A stretch of 64,000 bases of DNA from an uncultured Piscinibacter sp. (GTDB taxonomy: Bacteria > Pseudomonadota > Gammaproteobacteria > Burkholderiales > Burkholderiaceae_C), in assembly GCF_937952055.1 (NCBI RefSeq), contig NZ_CALFYO010000022.1, forward strand, positions 62,001 through 126,000. The letters are read 5' to 3'. Below, piece after piece: positions 38,654-46,807 of this stretch. The position numbers and the translations under genes are program-made. Below the pieces are notes generated by a model. The model saw only the letters and a list, made by a program, of their open reading frames with translations. It was not told where the DNA came from and did no database searches. The stretch's first letter is position 1; the number at the start of each line of letters is the position of its first letter.

Positions 38654-39730
38654 TCAGCGCGTCGCGGCCCAAGGCGGGTGCTCGAACATGCGCGCGGCGC
38701 CGGCAGGCGGGTGGAACTGATGGATCTCGTCGTTGCGGAAGTAGCGCCAGAAGGCGGCCTCGAGGGCGTGGTCATGGAACACGAGGTCGCCGCGCGCCTG
38801 CGCCGCTTCGGCGAGCGTGCGCAGAGCATCCAGCGGCTCGGGCCCGCCCTGCTGGAAGCCGACACGGCCGCCGTGGCGCTCGAACAGCGCGCGGTGGATC
38901 TTCCACTGGCGCACGAAGAGGACGGCCACCTGCTCCCGTGCCGCGCGCTCTTCGGCGTCGTCGGTCCGCTCCGGGGTGATGCCGCGTGCGCGCAGCGTGG
39001 CGTCGACGTCCCGGAGGTACGCGTCGCGCTCCGCGTCCGTGACACCAATGCCTCGCTCGGCCGCAAACCGGTCGGTCAACCGCTGCATCACGACCACGCG
39101 CAGTTCGTCGGCCTCGCGCGTGTGCACCGCGTAGCCCTGCACCGTCGCGGCGACCGGCAGACTGCGGTCGCCAAAGGCCGCGGGCGGCACCGGGCGGCCG
39201 TCGCGGTACGAGGCGAACCCGGCAATCAGCACCGGCAGCGCGGCCGCGTCGTGCGCCGCTGCCGCCGGCACCGTCGTCGGGTTCGCGGGGTAGCGCCGCC
39301 CGTCGAAGGCGAGCTCCACATCCCGGGCCGGCAGGCCGCCACCGGCCACCCGCACCACGAGATTCCTCCAGCCGTTCGTCTGGCGCGGGGCCAGCCGCAC
39401 CGGCGGACGCGTCACGCTCGTCTGGCTCACGACGCGCCAGCCCTGCGACACGCGTGCGAACACCCAGAGCGGGCACCCGCCCGTCCCACACACCATCGGG
39501 CTCGCCACGTAGGCGATCCGTTCATCGCGACCGTCGCCGTCGAGATCTGCCGCGGCGCCGAACCAGTGCGCGTCGGACTCGTCCTGCATGGCATCGCGGA
39601 TCGCGATGCCGAGATCGGGATCGGGGGGGGCTTCAGTCGATGTGGTTGCGACTGCGCAGCCGGCCAGGACGATCGGGACCAGCCACACCGCCGCACGGGC
39701 CCGAAGCATCGGATCGATGGCCTGGCGCAT
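38654..39730 (-). CDS. Predicted lipoprotein of unknown function
   Basis: A 358-residue protein with a lipobox (IVLAGCAV) near residue 25, so a lipid-anchored periplasmic or outer-membrane protein. Residues 55-75 contain an EF-hand-like calcium loop (DLDGDGRDE) in a context typical of periplasmic FG-GAP-type repeats. The central part is beta-rich, and the last 150 residues are helical and charged (LTDRFAAERGIGVTDAERDA, EERAAREQVAVLFVRQWKIH). No catalytic motif was recognised. A start seven codons downstream is also possible. It lies 31 bases after its upstream neighbour and 40 bases before the next gene in the row. Confidence 0.65.
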   Translation of the reverse strand: MRQAIDPMLRARAAVWLVPIVLAGCAVATTSTEAPPDPDLGIAIRDAMQDESDAHWFGAAADLDGDGRDERIAYVASPMVCGTGGCPLWVFARVSQGWRVVSQTSVTRPPVRLAPRQTNGWRNLVVRVAGGGLPARDVELAFDGRRYPANPTTVPAAAAHDAAALPVLIAGFASYRDGRPVPPAAFGDRSLPVAATVQGYAVHTREADELRVVVMQRLTDRFAAERGIGVTDAERDAYLRDVDATLRARGITPERTDDAEERAAREQVAVLFVRQWKIHRALFERHGGRVGFQQGGPEPLDALRTLAEAAQARGDLVFHDHALEAAFWRYFRNDEIHQFHPPAGAARMFEHPPWAATR

Positions 39731-39761
39731 TCGTGCCTGCGTGGACCGGTTCGCGCCGGGC

Positions 39762-40406
39762 TCAGCCGCCGAAAACGACTGCCTCGGGGATCTCGTAGCG
39801 CTCGTCGCCGGCCCGGATCATGTACAGATCGGCCTCTTTGGTGGCCTTGAACCTCATGTTGCCGTCTGCCTGGCTCAGGTCTGCGCCGATGGCCTTGCCC
39901 TTGTCGAAGAAGACCGCGCGCGTGTGGCCATCGGGCCGTGTGATGACGACCGTCGCAGATCCGCCTGGGTCGCGTGCCACAGCCATCTGGCACTGGCCCA
40001 TCGGCTGGCCCCGATGCTGGGCGCAGGGGATCGGGCCACGCGCGTCGAACAGGCCTTGGCCGGCACGTTCCGAGTGCGCCGGCCGGCCGCTGGCGGCCGG
40101 CGTGCCGGCGGTGCTGGCGGTGACCGTGCACACGCCGTTCGCCCGGCGCGGACCGGTGAACGAGACCAGCACTTCGTTCCCGTCGCGTGCGATCGAGTAA
40201 ATGACCTTGTCGTGCTTGGCCTCGTAGCTATCGGCGTTGATCTTGCGCACGCTGGCCTTGTGGCCGTTGACGCGCACCGTGCCATGGCGGTCGGCATCGA
40301 CGTTCACGCTGCCGGGGCACTGGGCCGTGAACAGCGGCACCGCTGCGCCCGCGGCTCCGCTGGCGAGCCCGGCGGCAAGCGACACGATGAGTGCACTCCA
40401 CTGCAT
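39762..40406 (-). CDS. Exported conserved hypothetical protein
   Basis: A 214-residue protein with a signal peptide (ALIVSLAAGLASGAAGA). It carries four cysteines after the signal. Its C-terminal half is a compact conserved module (GPIPCAQHRGQPMGQCQMAV, GSATVVITRPDGHTRAVFFD, DLYMIRAGDERYEIPEAVVF) that I recognise as a recurring but uncharacterised periplasmic domain. A strong ribosome site (AAGGAGAT) precedes the ATG. It lies 52 bases downstream of the L,D-transpeptidase gene and is probably co-transcribed with it. Confidence 0.72.
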   Translation of the reverse strand: MQWSALIVSLAAGLASGAAGAAVPLFTAQCPGSVNVDADRHGTVRVNGHKASVRKINADSYEAKHDKVIYSIARDGNEVLVSFTGPRRANGVCTVTASTAGTPAASGRPAHSERAGQGLFDARGPIPCAQHRGQPMGQCQMAVARDPGGSATVVITRPDGHTRAVFFDKGKAIGADLSQADGNMRFKATKEADLYMIRAGDERYEIPEAVVFGG

Positions 40407-40458
40407 GAGGATCTCCTTGTCGATGGAAGGTCAGCACGATGACGTGCAGGCCTGGCAT

Positions 40459-41514
40459 TCAGGTCTCGGGCGGCTGGTTGGTGACCACCGTCATCGGCGC
40501 GCCAGTCGTGTCCGGCAGGATCGGTGCGTCGGTCACGACGAGCGCGGACCCCGGAGCGAGCGCCGGTCTCAGGGCATCGAGAAAATCCTTGGGCAAGCGC
40601 ACCCGGCTGAAGTCTTCCGCGGTCAGTGTGCGACCGGCGTCCCCCGCGTGGCCCGGCACCGCCACGCCGACCCAGCGCAAGCGGCCACCGGTGGCGGAGC
40701 CTGTCGCGGCGTCGTGGGCATGCGCGATGAAGGCGTGCGTACCGAACGGCTGCGGCGGGTTCGTGATCGTGACGCGGGAGCGTCCGATCTCGATGCCGCC
40801 ACGCATCACGATCACCCGCGCATCGGCACGGCTGACGACCAGCGACACAGGTCCGTCCGGAGCGTTCTGCGGCGACCAGCGGAAGTGCTCCTGATCGGAC
40901 AGTCGCGGCTCGTGCTCGACGGTCCCCGTGCGCGGGTCGATCGGCGAGATCGGCAGCGGATGGCGCAGGTCGAGCGGCGTGCGCTCGCCCTTGGCGACGA
41001 CGACCGTCATCCCCAGCGGGCTGACTTCGAACAGCTTCTCGGCGAAGCCTGACGGCAGGTGCACACAGCCGTGCGATGACGGGTAGCCAGGCAGTCCACC
41101 GGCATGCAGCGCCACCCCGTCCCACGTCAGCCGCTGCGTGTAGGGCATCGGAGCGTTGTTGTACTTGGAGGAGCGGTGATGCTTGTCCTTCTGCAGCGTC
41201 TGGAACACGCCGACCGGTGTCCGGTGGCCCTTCTTGCCGGTGCTGATCGTCGTCGTGCCGATCAGTACGCCGTTGCGGTATGCGTATGCGACTTGCTGGT
41301 CGAGATTGACGACGACCAGGACGGGCCCCTGCGGCGCCTCTTGAGCGCTCCACACCCACTGGCCAGGCTTGAGTTCGTCGGACGGAGTCTCGACGGACCG
41401 CGATGCCTTGTCGCCCCAGAATGGGACGTTGGCCAAGGCCGGGGCAAGCGGCAGCCCGGTGGCCAGCGCGGCCAGCAGTGTGCGGCGGTGCATCTTCGTC
41501 GCGAACTGCATCAT
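40459..41514 (-). CDS. L,D-transpeptidase (YkuD domain), exported
   Basis: A 351-residue periplasmic enzyme likely to form 3-3 peptidoglycan cross-links or attach proteins to murein. The N-terminus is a signal peptide with an RR pair (MHRRTLLAALATGLPLAPAL). The YkuD catalytic motif is HAGGLPGYPSSHGCVHLP with Cys150; the usual Arg after the SHGC block is His here. A second, shorter region after about residue 200 (VSLVVSRADARVIVMRGGIE) repeats the YkuD-like start strands and may be a degenerate second domain. The ATG pair at 41511/41514 follows GAGGAAG. A long leader of about 165 bases and regulatory palindrome A lie upstream. Three exported-protein genes follow in the same direction with gaps of 31-52 bases. 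Confidence 0.82.
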   Translation of the reverse strand: MMQFATKMHRRTLLAALATGLPLAPALANVPFWGDKASRSVETPSDELKPGQWVWSAQEAPQGPVLVVVNLDQQVAYAYRNGVLIGTTTISTGKKGHRTPVGVFQTLQKDKHHRSSKYNNAPMPYTQRLTWDGVALHAGGLPGYPSSHGCVHLPSGFAEKLFEVSPLGMTVVVAKGERTPLDLRHPLPISPIDPRTGTVEHEPRLSDQEHFRWSPQNAPDGPVSLVVSRADARVIVMRGGIEIGRSRVTITNPPQPFGTHAFIAHAHDAATGSATGGRLRWVGVAVPGHAGDAGRTLTAEDFSRVRLPKDFLDALRPALAPGSALVVTDAPILPDTTGAPMTVVTNQPPET

Positions 41515-41686
41515 GGCTTCTTCCTCGGCTGTCGTCCCGGAGCGGCCATGAGGGAGGCCGCCGTCCGGCGTGTGGTCGCCCGGGTCCCTTGCGAACGGTC
41601 CGCATGGCTGGCTTCCTCTGCGAAGCCCGGGTGGGCGGTGTGCTCGGGCGACGGCATGCTCCCTACCGGAGGGGAAGAGCGCCGCC

Positions 41687-41692
41687 ATTCTT
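41687..41692 (-). promoter_or_regulatory. Predicted -10 box of the L,D-transpeptidase operon
   Basis: AAGAAT on the minus strand lies 21 bases past palindrome A (measured from the end of its conserved TTGCTAGT part). The corresponding boxes CAGAAT occur at nearly the same distance from palindromes B and C. Predicted transcription start near 41680. Confidence 0.5.
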
Positions 41693-41713
41693 TGCGAGGG
41701 AACATCCTTCCAA

Positions 41714-41727
41714 CTAGCAAGCGCTTG
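41714..41727 (-). promoter_or_regulatory. Regulatory palindrome A (CWAGC-N4-GCTWG)
   Basis: Read on the minus strand it is CAAGC-GCTT-GCTAG, inside a longer conserved block TGTCAAGCGCTTGCTAGT shared with sites B and C. Its centre is about 40 bases upstream of the predicted start of the L,D-transpeptidase operon, the position of a class II Crp/Fnr activator. The half-site spacing (5-4-5) is that of Fnr-type sites although the half-site sequence differs. Confidence 0.62.
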
Positions 41728-41826
41728 ACAGTCGTTCGTCCTGCCGGAGCGTCGGCCGCCACCCCGTCGACGCCGCGCGAGTGCTTGGGATCCGCCGCCC
41801 ACCGTTGGCGGCGGCGCGTGCCGCTG

Positions 41827-42645
41827 CTAGCGGGTGCCGTGCGCCGTCGGTTCCGCGATCGAGCGCAGGCGCGGCAGGTCGAGCAGGGTCACGCCGCCGT
41901 AGCGCCACTGCACGAGGCCGTCATGGACCATTTCGCGGACCAGTGCCGCGGCGGTCTGTCGCGAGACACCCAGCATCTCGCCGATCCGCTCCTGCGGCAG
42001 GCGCAGGCCGATCGAGACGGTTTCGTCGTCTTGGTCGGCACCGGTGGAGGCCGCCAGGGCCAGCAGCAGCCGTGCCACGCGCGAACGCAACGGCTCGAAC
42101 AGGAAGTCGGACAACTGGTCGACCGTGAAGCGCGCCCGCGACGTGATCTCACGTGCGATGGACTCCCACAGTTCCGGTGTGCGCGCGAGCTCGGCGCGGA
42201 CGGCAGCGACGGGAATCGCCAGCGAAGTGACCGGCTCGTCGGCCACCACGTCGTTGGACATCGGGCTGCCGTCGACCAGCGATCCGACGCCGAACAGCGC
42301 AGCGCCCGGCCGGGCGATCGCGAACACGACGGTTCGGCCTCCCGCCGCCGAGAGGCTCACATGGACGGTGCCCTCGACGACGAGATGCACCGCGTGCAGG
42401 CGGTTGCCGCGCGACAGGATGGCCTGACCGCGTCGATGCTTCGACGGGCGCGAGGCCTCGGCGAGACGGCGCACGGCCTCCGCCGGCCAGCCCATGAAGG
42501 GCGGCACTGCGGCGATCGCGCATGCGCGCGAGCCGGCTTCCGCCCAGCGAGCCGGCGTCGCCACCTCGGCCCGCGGCACTGGCCGTCGCTGATTCGGTGC
42601 TGTGAGGCGTCGGGAGTCCGGCGGTGTCGTCTTGGTACTGCTCAC
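41827..42645 (-). CDS. Crp/Fnr-family transcriptional regulator
   Basis: About 272 residues: an N-terminal cyclic-nucleotide-binding-type beta-roll (RRGQAILSRGNRLHAVHLVV, GTVHVSLSAAGGRTVVFAI, PGAALFGVGSLVDGSPMS), a long dimerisation helix and a C-terminal winged helix (LPQERIGEMLGVSRQTAAALVREM). The recognition helix reads SRQTAAA where CRP has SRETVGR, so specificity should differ from CRP. There is no Fnr-type N-terminal cysteine cluster, and the cAMP-contact residues of CRP are not all obvious, so the signal is unknown. A GTG start at 42645 was chosen; a TTG start at 42693 would lie inside palindrome B. Three matching palindromes flank the gene, suggesting it controls the surrounding envelope genes. 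Confidence 0.82.
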   Translation of the reverse strand: MSSTKTTPPDSRRLTAPNQRRPVPRAEVATPARWAEAGSRACAIAAVPPFMGWPAEAVRRLAEASRPSKHRRGQAILSRGNRLHAVHLVVEGTVHVSLSAAGGRTVVFAIARPGAALFGVGSLVDGSPMSNDVVADEPVTSLAIPVAAVRAELARTPELWESIAREITSRARFTVDQLSDFLFEPLRSRVARLLLALAASTGADQDDETVSIGLRLPQERIGEMLGVSRQTAAALVREMVHDGLVQWRYGGVTLLDLPRLRSIAEPTAHGTR

Positions 42646-42690
42646 GTCACGAAGCCATCGAAGGGCCCCTCGGGCCTGTCGGACGATTGT

Positions 42691-42704
42691 CAAGCAATTG
42701 CTAG
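42691..42704 (+). promoter_or_regulatory. Regulatory palindrome B (CWAGC-N4-GCTWG)
   Basis: CAAGC-AATT-GCTAG within the block TTGTCAAGCAATTGCTAGT, upstream of the MscS-type gene and adjacent to the divergent regulator gene. A CAGAAT box (42725-42730) follows with 20 bases after TTGCTAGT, giving a predicted start near 42737. It could also affect the regulator gene, since it lies at its 5' end. Confidence 0.62.
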
Positions 42705-42724
42705 TCTGCCCGGCAAGCCATCGC

Positions 42725-42730
42725 CAGAAT
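42725..42730 (+). promoter_or_regulatory. Predicted -10 box of the MscS-type gene
   Basis: CAGAAT, at the conserved distance from palindrome B; identical to the box after palindrome C. No good -35 hexamer lies 17 bases upstream, which is usual for activator-dependent promoters. Confidence 0.5.
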
Positions 42731-42818
42731 CGCTCCTCCTGCGAAGTCAGCAGCCAGGTGCTGCAGTGCTCGCGTGCGCCGGCACGTCGCCGGCAGCGTG
42801 GCTGCGTACCCGCGATTC

Positions 42819-44501
42819 ATGAATTTCTTCCAGATGCTCCCTAGGATGGGGGCCCGGCTGCGGCCCACAGCGGTGAGTGCCCTGCTGGTCGCCCTGTGCG
42901 GCGGACCGCTGTGGGCACCCGTGCAGGCACAGCCGGCGGCGGCGTCCCCGCCTTCGTCCGCCGCGGCTTCGGCGGCCGCAGTGGGAACGGCCTTCGACGT
43001 CGTCACCGCAGCGCCGGTGGAACTGGGCGCCCCGGACTCGCCGCGTGCCTCGCTGGCGCACTATTTCGAGGCCGTGCGCACCGGCCGCTGGGACCTCGCG
43101 ACCCGCTATCTGGTGCTTGAAGCCTCCCAGCGGCCGCGGGGCCCGGAACTCGCCCGTCGTCTGAAGGCGGTGATCGACGACACCGGCTGGATCGACCTGG
43201 AGACGGTGTCCGACTCGCATGCCGGACATGTTGGCGACGGGTTGCCGTCCCACCTGGAGGAGGTGGCGCGCTTCACCGTCGATGGGCGGAACGAGGCGCT
43301 GCGCATGGTGCGGCGCAGCGATGACCAGGGGGCGCATTGGGCCTTCTCGGCCGCCACCGTCGCGCGCATCGACGCGTGGTACGGAACGTTGCCGGACCGT
43401 TGGCTGCGTGAGCTGTTCGTCAGTTCGGGTTTCGAGTTCATGCTGCTCCCCGGTCCGCTGGAACTGCTGTGGTGGCAATGGTTCGCCCTCGTGGCGCTGC
43501 TGCTGCTGGCCTGGCTCGTCGGCAGCCTGCTGGGACGTGCGACGCGCTGGCTGCTGCGCCAGGTCGCCGCGCGGACCCCCAGCCTCTGGGATGACGAGTT
43601 CGTCGCCAGCATCGCCGGCCCACTGTCGCTGGCCTGGGGCCTGATGGTGCTGCTGGTGGGCTCGCGGCACCTGCTGCTGCTGCGGCCCGCCGCACGCCTG
43701 ATCGACGGCCTGACGACGGCAGGCATCGTGTTCGCCCTGTTCTGGGCGTTGTGGCGCGGCACGGGCGTCGGGGCGCGGCAAATGCTCGATCGGCCGTGGG
43801 CGCGTGACAGCGCGTCGGCGCGCACGCTGATCTCGGTCGGGGGCAACCTCGCGCGAGGAGCGATCGTCTTCGGGGGCATCCTCGCCGTGCTGTCGGCGCT
43901 GGGCTATCCGATCGGTACGCTGCTCGCGGGCCTGGGCATCGGCGGGCTGGCGCTGGCCTTCGGGGCCCAGAAGACGATCGAGAACCTGTTCGGCTCGGTG
44001 TCCATCGCCGTCGACCAGCCTTTCCGTGTCGGCGACCTCGTCAGCGTCGACAGCGTGACCGGCGTGATCGAGAACATCGGCCTGCGCTCGACGCGGCTGC
44101 GCACGGCCGACCGAACGCTGATCAGCATGCCGAACGGCAAGCTGGCCGATCTGCGCATCGAGTCCTACGCGGCGCGCGACCGCTTCCGCTTCACGACCAC
44201 CATCGGCCTGACCTACGGTGCCACGCCCGAGCAGATCCTCGAGGTGTGTGCAGGTGTCGAGCGGGTGTTTCGAGAGCATCCACGCGTCTGGCAGGAGGTC
44301 GTGGATGTCCACTTCGCCGGTCTCGGCGAGAGCACGCTCGACATCACCGTGCTGGCCTGGTTCGAGGTGCCGAGCTGGGCAGAGTTTGTCGACTGCCGCG
44401 AGGAAGCCTTGCTGGCGATCGTGCGGGTGGTGCAGCAGGCCGGCGCCGACTTCGCCTTCCCGACACGCACCGTGCACCTCGTCAGCGCGGCGCTGCGCTG
44501 A
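42819..44501 (+). CDS. MscS-family mechanosensitive channel with exported N-terminal domain
   Basis: A 560-residue protein. A signal-like segment (VSALLVALCGGPLWAPVQA) is followed by a periplasmic domain of about 170 residues, then four or five membrane segments (from LLWWQWFALVALLLLAWLVG) and the MscS core: pore helix GLGIGGLALAFGAQKTIENLFG, the beta domain VDQPFRVGDLVSVDSVTGVI with IGLRSTRLRTADRTLISMPN, and the C-terminal mixed domain. It should open on membrane tension and release small solutes on osmotic downshift. The ATG at 42819 precedes the signal segment; an upstream in-frame ATG at 42774 would add 15 residues. Palindrome B lies upstream. Confidence 0.87.
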   Translation: MNFFQMLPRMGARLRPTAVSALLVALCGGPLWAPVQAQPAAASPPSSAAASAAAVGTAFDVVTAAPVELGAPDSPRASLAHYFEAVRTGRWDLATRYLVLEASQRPRGPELARRLKAVIDDTGWIDLETVSDSHAGHVGDGLPSHLEEVARFTVDGRNEALRMVRRSDDQGAHWAFSAATVARIDAWYGTLPDRWLRELFVSSGFEFMLLPGPLELLWWQWFALVALLLLAWLVGSLLGRATRWLLRQVAARTPSLWDDEFVASIAGPLSLAWGLMVLLVGSRHLLLLRPAARLIDGLTTAGIVFALFWALWRGTGVGARQMLDRPWARDSASARTLISVGGNLARGAIVFGGILAVLSALGYPIGTLLAGLGIGGLALAFGAQKTIENLFGSVSIAVDQPFRVGDLVSVDSVTGVIENIGLRSTRLRTADRTLISMPNGKLADLRIESYAARDRFRFTTTIGLTYGATPEQILEVCAGVERVFREHPRVWQEVVDVHFAGLGESTLDITVLAWFEVPSWAEFVDCREEALLAIVRVVQQAGADFAFPTRTVHLVSAALR

Positions 44502-44503
44502 GC

Positions 44504-44869
44504 TCAGCGCTGGCAATACCCTTCCGCCAGATACCGACCCGCAACCCAGCCGGTCACGCCCTGGTACTCGATGCGGCACCAGCGGGGGTTCTCGCGCAGG
44601 CGTTGCTTCCGTTGCGCCGGCGTCAGTTCGCTGAACTCCTGGTACGTCAGGCCCCCCTGGCAGCCGAGATTGCGAATGCAGCTGCCGTCGTGGGGAATCG
44701 AGCCGATCTTGCGCGCACGCGCACTCGGTCCGGTGCGGATGTTCAGCACGTCGTCCGGCGCGACATCCCGCACGACGTAGTGGTCGGGACCGTCGGCGGT
44801 GGCGGACGCCTGGGCTGCGCCGAGCGCCAGTCCGATGGCAATGAGCCGCTGTGCAGCCTTGATTCGCAT
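44504..44869 (-). CDS. Exported SH3-type domain protein
   Basis: A 121-residue protein with a signal peptide (KAAQRLIAIGLALGAAQASA) and one bacterial SH3-like domain: VLNIRTGPSARARKIGSIPH, then the strand CRIEYQGVTGWVAGRYLAE. Four cysteines after the signal could form two disulfides. Such domains bind cell-wall or protein ligands. The ATG at 44869 is preceded by a GAGGAAC ribosome site. It converges on the MscS-type gene (stops 2 bases apart) and is divergent from the phospholipase D-like gene; palindrome C lies in the shared upstream region but faces the other gene. Confidence 0.75.
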   Translation of the reverse strand: MRIKAAQRLIAIGLALGAAQASATADGPDHYVVRDVAPDDVLNIRTGPSARARKIGSIPHDGSCIRNLGCQGGLTYQEFSELTPAQRKQRLRENPRWCRIEYQGVTGWVAGRYLAEGYCQR

Positions 44870-45008
44870 GTTCCTCGATCTCCTCGACGGACGGCCCTGC
44901 AGCCGTCGCGGAGCCACTGAGCAGCCGAGGGGCGATGGGCGTGCCTGCAGCTGAGCGACGCCGGCTGGCCGGTGGGAAGACCCACGTGGGCGCGAGGGGC
45001 GAGATTGT

Positions 45009-45022
45009 CAAGCGCTTGCTAG
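45009..45022 (+). promoter_or_regulatory. Regulatory palindrome C (CWAGC-N4-GCTWG)
   Basis: CAAGC-GCTT-GCTAG within TTGTCAAGCGCTTGCTAGTT, almost identical to site A over more than 18 bases. A CAGAAT box (45044-45049) follows with 21 bases after TTGCTAGT, giving a predicted start near 45056 and a palindrome centre at about -40. It faces the phospholipase D-like operon. Confidence 0.62.
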
Positions 45023-45043
45023 TTCTCGCCGTCGGGCACTGGC

Positions 45044-45049
45044 CAGAAT
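45044..45049 (+). promoter_or_regulatory. Predicted -10 box of the phospholipase D-like operon
   Basis: CAGAAT at the conserved distance from palindrome C. The predicted start near 45056 leaves a leader of about 29 bases to the GTG start at 45085, with AGGAGG between them. Confidence 0.5.
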
Positions 45050-45084
45050 GACCGCCAGCAGCAGAGAGGAGGCTCGGGGATTTC

Positions 45085-46779
45085 GTGTGGCCCCGGAAGA
45101 AGCATGGCCATGCATCGGGTGCCCCTGACGGACCCTGCCGAACGCCCCCAACCGCCGTGCGCACGCCCATGCCGGCGGTAGGCGAGGTGCGGCCTCGGGC
45201 CGTGCTGCGTCCGTACCGCGCAGCGGCATCGCGCGCCACGAGCTGGGGGGCGCTGATGATTGCGGCTGCAGTCTCGCTCGCGGCCTGTGCGACACGGGTG
45301 CCGGCGCCGAAGCCGATTCCGTCCCAGGCCGTGGCCCCGCGTGCCGACAGTGTGTTCACGGCCGCCGAGGAGCAGACTCGAACGCGCCACGGGGAAGACG
45401 TCTCGGGCTTCCACCTGCTGCATGACAGCCTCGACGCGCTGACCTGGCGTCTGGTGGCCGTCGACTCCGCGCGCTATTCGCTGGACCTGCAGTACTACGT
45501 CTGGTTCGGCGACAAGGTCGGGCAACTGCTGCTGGCGCGCGTGATCGCTGCGGCCGATCGCGGTGTGCGCGTGCGCCTGCTGTTCGACGATCTGAACACC
45601 CTGCTGCACGACATGGGGCACGTCGAGCTTCGCGATGCGATGCTGGCGCAGGTCGACGGGCACCCCAACATCGAGATCCGTGTTTTCAACGGCTGGCACG
45701 AACGCTCGCTGCTCGGCCGTGCCGCCGAGGCGGTCTGGGACTTCCAGAGGCTCAATCGCCGCATGCACAACAAGCAGCTGATCGCCGACAACCGGGTGGC
45801 GATCATCGGAGGTCGCAACATCGGGGATGAGTACTTCGGGCTCCACGAGGCGTTCAACTTCCGCGACCTCGATGTGCTCGGCATCGGTCCGGTGGCGCGG
45901 CAGGCCAGTGTCGTCTTCGACCGCTACTGGAACAGCGACTGGGTGCGCGGCGTTCCGCGGGGCGCGCCGTCGACCGTCGACCCCGTGGCATCGGAGGCCG
46001 AGCGCGCGGCACTGGCGCAACTCGAGGCCGACGGCCGCCTGCGCCGCATGCTCGAGGGCCGGCGTTCGTGGACGCTGGAGATCGAGAGCCTCCCGGCGAC
46101 GCTGCATCCCGGGCGCAGCGTCGTGCACACCGACTCTCCTTCGCGCGCGGCACGGGTGCACAACCACATGCCCGAGGCCTTCCGCGAACTGCTGCTGACG
46201 GCACAGCGGGAGGTGCTGATCACCAACGCGTACATCATCCCCGACGCGGCCTTTCTCGACGATCTGCGCACCCTGAGCGGGCGAGGTGTCAAGGTGCGCA
46301 TCCTGACCAACTCGCTGGCGTCGCACGACGTGCCGGCCGTGAACAGCCACTACGAGGCCTGGCGCCGGCCCCTGCTCGAGACGGGGGCACACCTGCATGA
46401 ATTGCGCCATGACCCGGCGATGCGCAGTCGGGTCGTCGACCTGCCGTCAGCGCGTGGAGGATTCGTCGGCCTGCACACGAAGGCGATGGTGATCGACCGA
46501 CGGCGCAGCTTCATCGGGTCGATGAATCTCGACCCGCGATCGGAGGTCATCAATGCGGAGATGGGCGTGCTGATCGACAGCGAGCCACTTGCGCAGGCGC
46601 TCGCCGACGGGATGGAGCTCGATATGCACAGCGCCAACAGCTGGCGCGTCGATTTATCCAGGCAGGGCACGCTGCGCTGGACCAGTGACGCCGGCACGCT
46701 GACGCAGCAGCCCGCGCGCACGCCCTGGCAGCGCGTCGAGAACCTGTTCTTCAAGCTCTTTCCTCCCAGCCTGTACTGA
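45085..46779 (+). CDS. Phospholipase D/cardiolipin synthase-like protein, probably a lipoprotein
   Basis: Up to 564 residues with two complete HKD motifs, MHNKQLIADNRVAIIGGRN and LHTKAMVIDRRRSFIGSMN, each followed by the family's GG/GS strand; the arrangement fits the ClsC (YmdC)-type subgroup that makes cardiolipin or hydrolyses phosphodiesters. The N-terminus has a hydrophobic stretch with a lipobox-like AACAT segment (from ALMIAAAVSLAACAT, residues 57-71), so the mature protein may be lipid-anchored. The GTG start at 45085 has AGGAGG upstream; ATG starts at 45169 or 45256 are alternatives. First gene of a four-gene rightward row and directly behind palindrome C. Confidence 0.85.
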   Translation: MWPRKKHGHASGAPDGPCRTPPTAVRTPMPAVGEVRPRAVLRPYRAAASRATSWGALMIAAAVSLAACATRVPAPKPIPSQAVAPRADSVFTAAEEQTRTRHGEDVSGFHLLHDSLDALTWRLVAVDSARYSLDLQYYVWFGDKVGQLLLARVIAAADRGVRVRLLFDDLNTLLHDMGHVELRDAMLAQVDGHPNIEIRVFNGWHERSLLGRAAEAVWDFQRLNRRMHNKQLIADNRVAIIGGRNIGDEYFGLHEAFNFRDLDVLGIGPVARQASVVFDRYWNSDWVRGVPRGAPSTVDPVASEAERAALAQLEADGRLRRMLEGRRSWTLEIESLPATLHPGRSVVHTDSPSRAARVHNHMPEAFRELLLTAQREVLITNAYIIPDAAFLDDLRTLSGRGVKVRILTNSLASHDVPAVNSHYEAWRRPLLETGAHLHELRHDPAMRSRVVDLPSARGGFVGLHTKAMVIDRRRSFIGSMNLDPRSEVINAEMGVLIDSEPLAQALADGMELDMHSANSWRVDLSRQGTLRWTSDAGTLTQQPARTPWQRVENLFFKLFPPSLY

Positions 46780-46807
46780 CCCCGTGCCGTCCGTCGCTCG
46801 AGCCCCA

